Shown here piece by piece: positions 17,729 through 26,733 of a stretch of DNA of 64,000 nt. The notes under the pieces were generated by a model. That model did not search any database and had not been told where the DNA came from. It saw only the letters and a program-made list of their open reading frames with translations. Each line of letters opens with the position of its first letter. Position 1 is the stretch's first letter. The stretch lies in assembly GCA_965227645.1 (NCBI GenBank), contig OZ245773.1, positions 1,178,001 through 1,242,000 of the forward strand. The letters are read 5' to 3'. A program made the translations under genes and the position numbers. Source of the stretch: Flavimaribacter sp024343425. GTDB taxonomy: Bacteria; Pseudomonadota; Alphaproteobacteria; Rhizobiales; Rhizobiaceae.

Positions 17729-19303
17729 ATGATGAAACTGGGACTTGGATTGGCCTGCGCCGCAGCGATTGCGGCGTCAACGGCCCTGACCGCGCCGGCG
17801 GTCGCTCAGGACAAGGTGTCGCTTGTCGTCAATACGGTGCAGATTTTCGGCACCATCGATCCGGCCAAGGTCAATGACTATACGGAATACATGGCGGCGG
17901 TGAACCTCTATGACGGTCTGACCACGGTGAGCCCGGAAGGCCAGGTCGTCCCGCAGCTCGCCGAAAGCTGGGAAGTCTCCGACGACAGCAAGACCTACAC
18001 CTTCAAGCTGAAGCAGGGCGCGACCTTCCAGGACGGCAGCCCGGTCGAGGCCAAGGACGTCGTCTACACGATGAAGCGCCTGCTCGCGCTCAATGAAGGC
18101 CCGTCCTATCTGTTCGCCGACCTGATCGAAGCCGACGCCGTCAAGGCGATCGACGACATGACGGTCGAGATCACGCTGAACAAGGTCTATTCGCCGTTCC
18201 TCACCAACACGCCGCTGATCCTCGTCGTCAATTCGGATCTGCTGGCCGAACAGGACGGTGAATGGGCCGAAACATATCTCGGCGACAATTCCGCCGGCGC
18301 CGGGCCCTACAAGCTCGACAGCTGGACGCGCGGAGCACAGATGATGCTGAGCCGCTATGACGACTATCACGCCGGCTGGCCGAACGCGAAGCCGATCGAC
18401 GAGTTGCGTTTCGTGGTCACCCGGGACGAGGCGACCGTCAAGGCGCTCGCCACCAAGGGCGAACTCGGCATGTCCTCGCAGTATCAGGGCAACGAGACCT
18501 ATGAGGCGATCTCCAAACTGCCGAACTACAAGATCATCGCCGCCGATACGGCGACCGGCTTCTACATCAAGCTCAACAACCAGACCCCGCCGACCGACGA
18601 CGTGCATATTCGCCGCGCCATCGCCTATGCGATGGACTACGACACGATCCGCGACGTCATCTATCCGGGCGGTCAGTTGAACGGGCCGCTGGCGCCGGTC
18701 TTCGCCGACGCCTATCTCGACAGCCTGCCGGATACGGAATTCGACCTCGAAAAGGCCAAGGAAGAGGTCGCGAAGTCGAAATACGCAGGCTCCGAGCCGA
18801 TCAAGATCGTTCACAGCTACGTCGCCAAGACGGCGTTCGAGGAGGAGATCGGCCTGCTGTTCAAGTCGGCGCTGGAAATGATCGGCTTCGAGGTCGAGCT
18901 TCAGCCCGAACCGTGGAACCGCATCACCGAACTCGCCGCCTCCGTCGAGACGACGCCGAATGCGACCCAGGTTTTCTACGGCCCGACCTACCCGTCGCCC
19001 GACTCCGTCTTTTACGTCCAGTACCATTCACGCGCCAAGGGAACCTGGTCGTCGATGGAATGGGTGATGGATCCCGAGATCGACGCGCTGATCGACAAGT
19101 CGCGCCAGACGACGGACATCGCCGAGCAGAACATGCTCTACAAGGAAATCCAGCAGAAGCTCTACGACCGCCAGTCGGACGTCTTCCTGCTGACCCAGAA
19201 GAAGCGCTTCGCGGCCAACAAGTGCCTGCAGGGCTACGCCTGGGTTCCGATGCAGAGCTGGGACACCGACTTCTCCCGCTTCTGGTGGAACTGCGACGAA
19301 TAA
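17729..19303 (+). CDS. ABC transporter solute-binding protein, peptide family 5 (DppA/OppA-like)
   Basis: 524 aa from the ATG at 17729 with an aaggagaa ribosome site; signal peptide MMKLGLGLACAAAIAASTAL cleaved near AVAQ. Family-5 receptor features: YDGLTTVSPEGQVVPQLAES, YTFKLKQGATFQDGSPVEAK, and NTPLILVVNS followed by GAGPYKLDSW. A Cys near the C-terminus (WWNCDE) pairs with NKCLQGY. It captures the substrate in the periplasm. It sits at the end of its operon rather than at the start, which is unusual. A terminator follows. Confidence 0.92.
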   Translation: MMKLGLGLACAAAIAASTALTAPAVAQDKVSLVVNTVQIFGTIDPAKVNDYTEYMAAVNLYDGLTTVSPEGQVVPQLAESWEVSDDSKTYTFKLKQGATFQDGSPVEAKDVVYTMKRLLALNEGPSYLFADLIEADAVKAIDDMTVEITLNKVYSPFLTNTPLILVVNSDLLAEQDGEWAETYLGDNSAGAGPYKLDSWTRGAQMMLSRYDDYHAGWPNAKPIDELRFVVTRDEATVKALATKGELGMSSQYQGNETYEAISKLPNYKIIAADTATGFYIKLNNQTPPTDDVHIRRAIAYAMDYDTIRDVIYPGGQLNGPLAPVFADAYLDSLPDTEFDLEKAKEEVAKSKYAGSEPIKIVHSYVAKTAFEEEIGLLFKSALEMIGFEVELQPEPWNRITELAASVETTPNATQVFYGPTYPSPDSVFYVQYHSRAKGTWSSMEWVMDPEIDALIDKSRQTTDIAEQNMLYKEIQQKLYDRQSDVFLLTQKKRFAANKCLQGYAWVPMQSWDTDFSRFWWNCDE

Positions 19304-19361
19304 GGACGTTCCTGCAGAGGGTTCCCTCCGGGCGTTATCTCCCTGACGCCCGGCAACTGCG

Positions 19362-19389
19362 CCCCCGTTCGCTCGGACGGGGGGTTTTT
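19362..19389 (+). terminator. Rho-independent terminator of the hyuA/DUF917 operon
   Basis: Inverted repeat CCCCCGTTC / GGACGGGGG with a short loop, followed by TTTTT at 19385-19389, about 60 bp after the solute-receptor stop codon. Confidence 0.85.
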
Positions 19390-19575
19390 CTTGGCGCCGC
19401 TCATATGCTTTATCTGCAGTTTTTGTGGTGGAGGCTGGTTGTCGCTGAAACAAACCCGGCAAGCAAAGGTAGTCCAGCGTGCGGGGCGCAATACGCAATG
19501 GTTGTTTAACGGATTTTTTGTTGTTTTAGTTGTAGATTAACACGCTATAGATACATTGAACTACGGCGACATTCC

Positions 19576-20658
19576 ATGAAACAACGGGTCCACACAAGAA
19601 ACGCTCGGCTATGGGACAGGCTGCCGCGGCGGCGTCGACTACGACAAGGCGGACGCCCAAACAACGACATCCTCAGGGAAAAGCTCCTGGGATTTCAGAT
19701 CTCAAGCGCCATTCACCTGGCCGCCAAGCTGGAATTGACGAAGCATCTGGGCAATGGTCCCAAAACGGTTCAAGAGCTGGCGGCGGTCTGCTCGGTCAAG
19801 CCCGAGCCCCTGTATCAGATCATGCGTTGCCTCGCCGCGGAAGGGATATATCGCGAAGAAACCTTCGAGACTTTCTCCAACACCCCGATATCGAGCTTGC
19901 TCAGCCGGGAAGCGCCCGGGCCAGCCTGGACTTTCGCCATCCTTGCCGGAGAGATGTATTTTCCTGCCTTTTCGAACCTTCACCATTCGCTCCAGACAGG
20001 CGAGTCAGCCTTTGCAGATTTGAAAGGCCATTCTTTCTGGGATTATCTCGGCCAGCACGAAGAACTGGGCGCTTCTTTCGACGACATGATGACCCGTCTT
20101 TATGACGCGGACATAGGCGCCCTTCTTCAGCGCTACGATTTTTCATCCCTCGGACGTCTGCTGGACGTGGGCGGCGGCAGGGGAACATTTGTCCGCAAGC
20201 TGCTTGCGCGCCACCCGGACCTCGAATGTGGCCTGTTCGACCTTCCGGCGGTATCCGAACGCAATGAAAAGGAGTTCGCCGAGGACGGGTTGAGAGAACG
20301 CTGCGAAATCCTGAGCGGTTCGTTTCTCGAGGGCGTGCCGTCCGGCTTCGACGCCTATCTCCTGAAAAGCGTTCTGCACAACTGGGATGACGAACATGCG
20401 CTGCGTATCCTGCGCAATTGCCGATCCGCCGGCGGTGCCAACGCCCGACTTGTTGTGGTCGATATCATCGTGCCTCCGGGCAACGAGCCGTCCATTTCAA
20501 AGGGTATCGACCTGACGATGCTGGCTCTGTACGGCGGCAAGGAACGCTCCATTGTCCAGTTCCAGCGACTTCTGGGCGACGCCGGATACCAGATGGATTC
20601 CGTTGTAGAAGGCGCTTCGCAAAGCGGACTGGGGATCGTCCTCGCGAAACCGGTCTGA
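19576..20658 (+). CDS. SAM-dependent O-methyltransferase (plant-type/CalO1-like, methyltransferase 2 family)
   Basis: 360 aa. An N-terminal dimerisation winged helix (FQISSAIHLAAKLELTKHLG, then LYQIMRCLAAEGIYREE) precedes a Rossmann methyltransferase domain with SAM loop LLDVGGGRGTFVRKLLARHP, acidic motif CGLFDLPAV and catalytic-base region LKSVLHNWDDEHALRILRNC; the His is the likely general base. Substrates are usually phenols or polyketides. The first 30 residues are very arginine-rich and may not be translated; no better ATG is present. It is probably monocistronic: the operon upstream is terminated and the next gene is 255 bp away. Confidence 0.82.
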   Translation: MKQRVHTRNARLWDRLPRRRRLRQGGRPNNDILREKLLGFQISSAIHLAAKLELTKHLGNGPKTVQELAAVCSVKPEPLYQIMRCLAAEGIYREETFETFSNTPISSLLSREAPGPAWTFAILAGEMYFPAFSNLHHSLQTGESAFADLKGHSFWDYLGQHEELGASFDDMMTRLYDADIGALLQRYDFSSLGRLLDVGGGRGTFVRKLLARHPDLECGLFDLPAVSERNEKEFAEDGLRERCEILSGSFLEGVPSGFDAYLLKSVLHNWDDEHALRILRNCRSAGGANARLVVVDIIVPPGNEPSISKGIDLTMLALYGGKERSIVQFQRLLGDAGYQMDSVVEGASQSGLGIVLAKPV

Positions 20659-20801
20659 TCGGTTTCGGCTGTCGGGCGTTCAGATAGGTCTTGGCGGTCG
20701 GAACTTTGAATCGCTGCTTCCGGTACAAACCGTAATTTTTGAGCCTTCAAGAACGGCGTTACAGGCGTCAGCCGTCCGGCGCCCGCCATCGCCGCTGTGT
20801 C

Positions 20802-20814
20802 AACTGTCACAGTT
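20802..20814. promoter_or_regulatory. Palindrome AACTGTCACAGTT upstream of the polyamine-type operon
   Basis: A perfect 6-bp inverted repeat around one base, about 100 bp before the start of the solute-binding protein gene. It is a candidate operator; no binding protein can be named. Confidence 0.35.
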
Positions 20815-20912
20815 CTGTCGTAAATCCGCAATCAAAGTGACAACGCATGCGCCTAAGAGCGCTACAGCACGTCCGTACTGAACGTGTCCATCCAACATCT
20901 GGGGGATCTGCC

Positions 20913-22040
20913 ATGATCATTTCACGTCGCCGGCTTATGCAAGGCGCCACCGCAGCCGGGGCCTTCGTCGCCGCGCCCGCCATCCTGAAATCGCATGATG
21001 CGCTCGCGTCGTCCGGCCAGGTCAACGTCTTTGCCTGGGGCGACTATATCCAGCCGAACATGATCGAACTGTTCGAAAAGGATACGGGAATCAAGATCAA
21101 CCTGTCGACCTTCGGCTCCAACGACGAGGCGACGCAGAAGCTGAAAGCCGCCGGCGGCAAGGGCTTCGACGTCATCTTCCCGTCCGTCACCAACGGCAAC
21201 AACTACTATCCGGACGATCTTCTGCAGCCGCTCGACGAGGAAAAGCTCGTCAACGCCGACAATCTCATTCCCTCGATGGTGCGCGATTCCGTCACGCTCG
21301 GCGCGACCTATCGCGGCAAGCGCTACCTGATGCCGTTCGACTGGGGCACGGAAGCGATCACCTTCGACTCCGCTACGTTCGATCTGAGCGACGCCGACGT
21401 GTCCTTCGGGGCCATGTGGACGCCGGAAGCTGCCGACAAGGCGACTTTTCGTCAGAAGTCCGGCCTGATCGGCGTCGGGCTTTACCTCAATTCCATCGGC
21501 GAACTCGAATCCGATCGCATGCTTGACGTCTACAAGACGGAAGACGACGCGCGCCGCGTCTTCTCCGCCTGCGCAGACTTCATCATTGCGCACAAGGGCA
21601 ATATCGCCGCCTTCTGGAACAATGCGACAGAAGCCACCAACGCCTTCAAGCAGGCCGGCGCCGCCATTGGCCAGACCTGGGACACGACAGGGCTTCTGCT
21701 CAGCCGCGAAGACGCAAAGTGGAAGTATCGCATGCCCAAGGAAGGCGGCATCACCTGGATGGACTCGATCGGCATGCCTTCCGGAGCCGAGAATGTCGAG
21801 CAGGGCTACGCTTTCATCAATGCGATGTTCACGCCGGAAATGGGCGGTCTTCTCTCCAAAAACACCGGTTACAACTCCGCTGTAGCCGGCGCCGCGGAAC
21901 ATGCGGGCGAGGAATACAAGAAGCAGTTCACCGAAGTCTACAACGCCGACAATCTCGCCAATCTCTGGTGGTGGCAGGCGGACAAGCCCTGGAGCACGCC
22001 GGTGATCCAGGAGTATGTCGACAAGATCACCAACGCCTGA
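20913..22040 (+). CDS. Polyamine/spermidine-type ABC solute-binding protein (PotD-like), Tat-exported
   Basis: 375 aa from the ATG at 20913 with a ggggga ribosome site. The signal peptide is of twin-arginine type (SRRRLMQGATAAGAFVAAPA), so the protein is probably folded before export. The mature part is a PotD-like receptor: VNVFAWGDYIQPNMIELFEK, FDVIFPSV, LMPFDWGTEAI and a C-terminal NLWWWQADKPW. It begins an operon with the ATPase, two permeases and one unrecognised gene. The aromatic residues near the C-terminus suggest a cationic ligand; the exact substrate is unknown. Confidence 0.88.
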   Translation: MIISRRRLMQGATAAGAFVAAPAILKSHDALASSGQVNVFAWGDYIQPNMIELFEKDTGIKINLSTFGSNDEATQKLKAAGGKGFDVIFPSVTNGNNYYPDDLLQPLDEEKLVNADNLIPSMVRDSVTLGATYRGKRYLMPFDWGTEAITFDSATFDLSDADVSFGAMWTPEAADKATFRQKSGLIGVGLYLNSIGELESDRMLDVYKTEDDARRVFSACADFIIAHKGNIAAFWNNATEATNAFKQAGAAIGQTWDTTGLLLSREDAKWKYRMPKEGGITWMDSIGMPSGAENVEQGYAFINAMFTPEMGGLLSKNTGYNSAVAGAAEHAGEEYKKQFTEVYNADNLANLWWWQADKPWSTPVIQEYVDKITNA

Positions 22041-22104
22041 ACGGGCGCATGACACCAGGCAAGGCCGCGGCGATCGCGGCCCTGCCGTTCGACGGGGGAT
22101 GACG

Positions 22105-23217
22105 ATGCGTGGACAGGACGTATTTCTCGACGGCATAAAAATGACCTACCCGAACGGGTTCACCGCCGTCCATGAAACCGATCTGACGATCAATGCGGGC
22201 GAGTTCTTCTCGATCCTCGGTCCGTCCGGTTGCGGCAAGACGACCATCCTCAGAATGATTTCGGGATTTCTCGACCCCACCGCCGGCGCGATTTCGATCG
22301 GCGGCGTCAGGATGAACGGGATCGGTCCGAACCAACGACCGACCGCGCTCATTTTCCAGAACCTCGCCCTGTTTCCGCTGATGCCGGTCTGGGAGAATGT
22401 CGCCTTCGGTCTCGAAGCGCGCGGCGTTCCCAAGGCAAAGCGCCGCAAGCGCGCCGAGGAACTGCTGGAACTGGTCGCCCTCTACGGCCAGGCCGACAAG
22501 ATGCCGACGGAACTTTCAGGCGGTCAGCGCCAGCGCGTCGCGGTCGCCCGCGCTCTTGCCGTGGAGCCCGCGGTTCTGCTGCTTGACGAGCCGCTCTCCG
22601 CGCTCGATCTGAAGCTGCGCCAGCACATGCGCGCGGAACTGAAGGAAATCCAGCGCAAGACGAGCGTCAGCTTCATCTACATCACCCACGACCAGGGCGA
22701 GGCGCTCGCCATGTCCGACCGGATCGCGGTCATGAACGAGGGACGCATCGAGCAGGTGGCCACGGCCGACGAGATCTACAACCGGCCGCAGACGCCGTTC
22801 ACCGCCACCTTTGTTGGCGAGCAGAACGTATTTACGGGCAAGGTGAGCTCGGCTGTCGGCAACGAAGTTGCAGTCGAGACCAGCCAGGGCACGCTCTACG
22901 GCGTCAACCGCAACGACCTTGCGGTCGGTGACGAGGCGCTCGTCATGGTGCGGCCGGAGCGCATCGGGCTGCTCAACGGCGAAGCCGGCGACCCGGAGAA
23001 AATGGCGCAACTGAACACCCTGTCAGCCCGCCTGCAGCGGCGCGACCTCGAAGGCGCGCTGATCAACCTTTATCTCTCCGCCGGTGAAAGCGATATTCAC
23101 GTCAACATGCACAATACCGGTGACGAAGCTGCCTTCGCGGACGAAATGAAGCTCGCCTTCCGGCATCGTGACACAGTCATCATGCGACCGGGCTCCATCG
23201 CAAGAGACAGGGCCTGA
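22105..23217 (+). CDS. Polyamine-type ABC transporter ATPase (PotA-like)
   Basis: 370 aa from the ATG at 22105 (ggggg 6 nt upstream; the ATG at 22099 is an alternative). Motifs: Walker A GPSGCGKT, Q-loop FQNLALFP, signature LSGGQRQRV, Walker B VLLLDEPLSALD, His-loop THDQGEALAMSDR, then a TOBE domain (MVRPERIGLL). It energises the importer. It is separated from the PotB-like gene by 3 bp. Confidence 0.92.
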   Translation: MRGQDVFLDGIKMTYPNGFTAVHETDLTINAGEFFSILGPSGCGKTTILRMISGFLDPTAGAISIGGVRMNGIGPNQRPTALIFQNLALFPLMPVWENVAFGLEARGVPKAKRRKRAEELLELVALYGQADKMPTELSGGQRQRVAVARALAVEPAVLLLDEPLSALDLKLRQHMRAELKEIQRKTSVSFIYITHDQGEALAMSDRIAVMNEGRIEQVATADEIYNRPQTPFTATFVGEQNVFTGKVSSAVGNEVAVETSQGTLYGVNRNDLAVGDEALVMVRPERIGLLNGEAGDPEKMAQLNTLSARLQRRDLEGALINLYLSAGESDIHVNMHNTGDEAAFADEMKLAFRHRDTVIMRPGSIARDRA

Positions 23218-23220
23218 GCG

Positions 23221-24411
23221 ATGGGCGAACTCGTCCGATCCTACGGCAAGGGATTGACCGCGATCTTTGTCGGCTTGGTGGCCCTGTGGATCCTGCTGAT
23301 GATCGTCGTGCCACAGATCACAATGATCGACCGGGCCTTGACCTATCAGGATCGCGGCGGCGAAACGGCCATGCTCGCAGTCGAGATCGATCGGGCCTAC
23401 ACGAAACGGTTCCAGCTTGAGCAGCAGGTTCAGCAGGCGCAGAACGCAGCCGATGCGGATACAGGGTTGTCCGCGCCGTCCATCGGGACGCCCTCAATTG
23501 GCGCGCCTTCGGCCACGACCCCGTCGGCCGGTGGCCTCCCGCAGCCTTCCGCCGGCGCCGCCGCCGACGGGCAGGCTGACGTCGAGGCGCTGGAAGCCGA
23601 GATCGCGGAACTGACCGCGAAAATCCGGGAACTCGAAGCACAGGAAGACCTGTCTTCCGGCGAGGCCGGCATGAAGGCGGAATATTCGCTCAGGAACTTC
23701 ACCACCATGAGCGGCATCCACTTCCAGATCTTCGTGATGACGCTCCTCTACGCCTTTTGCGTGACGATCCTGTCTTTCCTGATCTGCTATCCGGTGGCCT
23801 TCGTGATCGCCACCACGACCAATCGCAACCGGCTGGCGCTGATGATGCTCGGCCTCGTCATTCCCTATGCGATCAACGAGCTTTTGCGCATCTTCTCCTG
23901 GATCATGATCCTGGAAAAGAACGGTATCCTGAATTCGGTCCTCAATGTCATCGGCATCATCGATATCGACGCCGGCGAGGGCATCCGCTTTGTCGCGTCC
24001 AACGGCGCCGTCTTCACCGTGATGGTCTACGCCTATGTGCTGTTTATGGTGTTTCCGATCTACAACACCATCGACACGCTGGACAAAAACCAGATCGAGG
24101 CGGCGCGCGATCTCGGCGCGTCGGCCTGGAAGATCCACACCCGCGTCGTCATTCCGCACGCCAAGCCCGGCATCGCCGTCGGATCGATCATGACTTTCAT
24201 GCTGTCGGCGGGTTCCATCGCCGTGCCTGAGATCGTCGGCCGCGGTCTGCACCCGGACTGGTTCTCCCAACTCATCTACCGGCGGTTTTTCGAGGCGGAC
24301 GCCTGGAACCAGGGATCGGCCTATTCGCTGGCGCTGCTCGTCGCCTGCATCGTCTTCATCTTCGCCACCATGGCGATCTTCAAGGTCGGCGTCAGGGATA
24401 TCGCGAAATGA
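23221..24411 (+). CDS. Polyamine-type ABC permease (PotB-like) with a large periplasmic insert
   Basis: 396 aa against about 285 for PotB. The first span (TAIFVGLVALWILLMIVVPQ) is followed by an insert of about 110 residues: a charged helix (RFQLEQQVQQAQNAADAD), a Ser/Pro/Ala/Gly-rich segment with repeated SIGxPS units, and a second coiled-coil helix (VEALEAEIAELTAKIRELEA). The rest is a normal permease with about five spans and the EAA loop DKNQIEAARDLGASAWKIHT. The insert lies in the first periplasmic loop and may form a hairpin coiled coil that touches the receptor. It is coupled to the PotC-like gene by ATGA. Confidence 0.88.
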   Translation: MGELVRSYGKGLTAIFVGLVALWILLMIVVPQITMIDRALTYQDRGGETAMLAVEIDRAYTKRFQLEQQVQQAQNAADADTGLSAPSIGTPSIGAPSATTPSAGGLPQPSAGAAADGQADVEALEAEIAELTAKIRELEAQEDLSSGEAGMKAEYSLRNFTTMSGIHFQIFVMTLLYAFCVTILSFLICYPVAFVIATTTNRNRLALMMLGLVIPYAINELLRIFSWIMILEKNGILNSVLNVIGIIDIDAGEGIRFVASNGAVFTVMVYAYVLFMVFPIYNTIDTLDKNQIEAARDLGASAWKIHTRVVIPHAKPGIAVGSIMTFMLSAGSIAVPEIVGRGLHPDWFSQLIYRRFFEADAWNQGSAYSLALLVACIVFIFATMAIFKVGVRDIAK

Positions 24412-25238
24412 GCGTTGCGACCGGGACAGAGCAGATAGGCGCGCAGCCGCGCGCCGAACGCGACTGGGCCAACGCCATTCTGGGCGGCTATGTTGTCGTG
24501 TTCTTCACCGTCATGTTCCTGCCGCTGCTCTTCATGATCGCGGCCGCCTTCAACGCATCGCCCACGCCGTCGGTCACTGACTGGCAGGGCTTCACCCTGC
24601 GCTGGTTCCGCGAATTGCCGAACGACCAGCGGATGATCCAGGGGCTGTGGCATTCGCTGACGATCGCCGCCGGCGTCATCGTCATTTCCATTCCCCTCGG
24701 CCTGTCCGGAGCCTTCATCCTGACCCGGATGCGCTCGCGCGGATCCTCGCTGCTCTACACGGTGCTGGTCTCGCCGGTCCTTGTTCCCGGCATCATCCTC
24801 GGCGTCACGACGATGATCTTCTGGCGCGATTTCTTCGGCGTGCAGGCGGGGCTCTTCACGGCCATGGCGGCCCAGTCCTCCTTCATCGCCTCCTATTGCA
24901 TGCTCATGTTCATGGCGCGGTTGCAGCGCCAGGATAGGGTGCTCGAAGAGGCGGCGCTCGATCTCGGCGCATCTCCCTTCATGGTGTTCCGGCGCATCAC
25001 CTTGCCGTTCCTCATGCCGACGATCCTCACGGCCTGCGTCATTGCCTTCCTGCAATCGATCGAGAACTACAACACCACTTTCTTCGCGATCGGCGGGTCG
25101 TGGACGCTGGTGACGGAAATCGGTAGCCGCATGCGCTTCGGCCTGTCTCCGATGATCAACGCCATCGGCGTCATCTTCGTCGCCATAACCATCATTGTTG
25201 CCGTGACCCATACGGTTATGACAAGAAAGCGGGCATGA
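24408..25238 (+). CDS. Polyamine-type ABC permease (PotC-like)
   Basis: 276 aa with about six spans. It has the PotC-type TM1 (LGGYVVVFFTVMFLPLLFMI), FTLRWFRELPND, and the EAA loop VLEEAALDLGASPFMVFRRI. It pairs with the PotB-like protein. It overlaps both the upstream permease gene and the downstream gene by 4 bp (ATGA). Confidence 0.92.
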   Translation: MSVATGTEQIGAQPRAERDWANAILGGYVVVFFTVMFLPLLFMIAAAFNASPTPSVTDWQGFTLRWFRELPNDQRMIQGLWHSLTIAAGVIVISIPLGLSGAFILTRMRSRGSSLLYTVLVSPVLVPGIILGVTTMIFWRDFFGVQAGLFTAMAAQSSFIASYCMLMFMARLQRQDRVLEEAALDLGASPFMVFRRITLPFLMPTILTACVIAFLQSIENYNTTFFAIGGSWTLVTEIGSRMRFGLSPMINAIGVIFVAITIIVAVTHTVMTRKRA

Positions 25239-25936
25239 AGATCCGCTTTGCCTGCCTGCCCGGTTACGAAGCCATTCTGCCCAAACCGTCGCTTGCCTCC
25301 GGCGCCCTGCCGGACTGGCTGAAGGCGATGCCGGCGACTGCGGCCAGCCACGTCCTGCTTGAGGCCGAGGTCCGCACGGTCAAGCAGTGCCCGCCCTTCG
25401 TCGACGCCATGCAGAGCGGGATCCTGTTTCCGCTCGCCGCCGACGTCAGGGTCGAGAATGGCGAATTTTCCTGGGACTGGGACGCGCCTTTATCAGGGAG
25501 CAGAATGACCCGCTCTCCGATCGGCGTCCACGCGCCGGAACAGGCGACGGGCCTTCCAGGCGCGCCGTCCGGCCAATTCGTCGTCAAGTTCAACAATTTC
25601 TGGACTGTCGAACTGCCGGAAGGTTGGTCGATGGTGTTCACGCATCCCGCCAACCGGACGGACCTGCCGTTTCACACATTCTCCGGCGTTGTCGACTGCG
25701 ACCGCTGGAAATCGGGCCACGTCCATTTCCCGGCGGTGTGGACCGATCCGTGTTTTGCCGGAACCCTGCCGGCCGGTACGCCCGTTGCGCAGGGCTGGCC
25801 GATAAAACGGGAAAGTCTCGATCTCGAATTCGCCGGGATGGATGCGGCAGAACTGGCCCAACACGAGACAGTGCAGGATGCTCTCGGAGAGCGGGCGGGC
25901 GTCTATCGCAAGGATTTTCGGGCGCGGCGGAAATGA
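25235..25936 (+). CDS. Unrecognised protein coupled to the polyamine ABC operon (resembles uncharacterised phage/bacterial proteins, DUF6065-like)
   Basis: 233 aa, no signal peptide or membrane span, rich in Trp, Pro and Phe. Notable segments are VRTVKQCPPFVDAMQSGILF, VVKFNNFWTVELPEGWSMVF, FHTFSGVVDCDRW and PAGTPVAQGWPIKRE. From memory these recur in an uncharacterised family in cyanophages and some bacteria, with a likely beta-sandwich fold. The assignment to DUF6065 is tentative. The start codon overlaps the stop of the PotC-like gene (ATGA), so it is co-translated with a transporter, which is unexpected for a phage-type protein. Function unknown; a cytoplasmic step acting on the imported compound is possible. 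Confidence 0.75.
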   Translation: MKIRFACLPGYEAILPKPSLASGALPDWLKAMPATAASHVLLEAEVRTVKQCPPFVDAMQSGILFPLAADVRVENGEFSWDWDAPLSGSRMTRSPIGVHAPEQATGLPGAPSGQFVVKFNNFWTVELPEGWSMVFTHPANRTDLPFHTFSGVVDCDRWKSGHVHFPAVWTDPCFAGTLPAGTPVAQGWPIKRESLDLEFAGMDAAELAQHETVQDALGERAGVYRKDFRARRK

Positions 25937-26004
25937 TACCTGGGCGCGAATGCGCCAGTTCGCCTATCCACAAAGTTGCTGCATTTAATATACTAAACAC
26001 CCTC

Positions 26005-26025
26005 ATGGCGGACTTGATCCGCCAT
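26005..26025. repeat. Short palindrome ATGGCGGA-N5-TCCGCCAT
   Basis: Perfect 8-bp inverted repeat with loop CTTGA, in the gap between two convergent genes. GGACTTGATCC cores of this kind resemble small dispersed palindromic elements of alphaproteobacteria. It may also stop transcription from either side, though no U tract follows. Confidence 0.5.
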
Positions 26026-26060
26026 CCAGCAGCGCCGTGTCCACGGCGCGCAAGGAGAAA

Positions 26061-26699
26061 TCATCCGGAAGTCTGCACAGGCTTCGCCTGAAGCGAAATC
26101 CGCCCCTTCGACCCTTGCGTCAAAATCTTCAGATTGTCCGCCGCATTGGCCTGTGTCTGCGGCCTCTCATGAAGAAGCGCGCGGCAGCCCTCGATATCGC
26201 CAGAGTCCCGGCGGGCGATGGCGAGGCTGCGGCGAGACAGGTCGGATGGCGCGGCGGCGTAGGCCTCGGATAGTAGACGTAGAGCCTCCTCAGTTTCGCC
26301 CAGCGCCAGCTTCGCATTGCCGAGATTGAGCGTCGCATCCGCGTCGTTCGGCTGGTTTTGCAGGTAAGCCTCCAGAAGTGCTGCGGCCTGCGCCGCGTCG
26401 CCCGATTCCAGCAGCACGGATGCGAGCTCAAAACGGGCGTTGTCGTGACCGGGGTTGCATTCGAGCGTCTTTCGAAAACCGTTGGCCGCTTCCCCGTCTC
26501 TGTTCAGGCGCCTCAGAACAAGGGCGCGATTGTAGTGAAGCGCCGCATGGTCAGGCATCGCCGCAAGCAGGCCGTCACAGGCTTTCAAGGCCTGTGGCCA
26601 GTCCTGTCGGGCCAGCGCCTCCTGCATCTGCCGGGCGAGCCCGTTCACATCCTGTTTCAAGCGTCTGCGTCTCCGAAATCCCTTGGCGGGCGCATTCAA
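26061..26699 (-). CDS. TPR-repeat protein
   Basis: 212 aa, about four tetratricopeptide repeats in residues 20-165: WPQALKACDGLLAAMPDHAA, then LHYNRALVLRRLNRDGEAAN, ARFELASVLLESGDAAQAAA and LNLGNAKLALGETEEALRLL. The N-terminus is basic (GFRRRRRLKQ) and has no signal peptide. TPR proteins mediate protein contacts; the partner is unknown. It lies 34 bp downstream of the kinase-like gene on the same strand and could be the last gene of the catabolic operon, though its content does not require this. Confidence 0.75.
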   Translation of the reverse strand: MNAPAKGFRRRRRLKQDVNGLARQMQEALARQDWPQALKACDGLLAAMPDHAALHYNRALVLRRLNRDGEAANGFRKTLECNPGHDNARFELASVLLESGDAAQAAALLEAYLQNQPNDADATLNLGNAKLALGETEEALRLLSEAYAAAPSDLSRRSLAIARRDSGDIEGCRALLHERPQTQANAADNLKILTQGSKGRISLQAKPVQTSG

Positions 26700-26733
26700 A
26701 CGTGAACTCGATACAGAATCCAGTCAGAAACCG

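Noticed and set aside
20659..20912. Search for a riboswitch or leader peptide before the polyamine-type operon
   Set aside because: No pattern I recognise; only a short palindrome could be supported.
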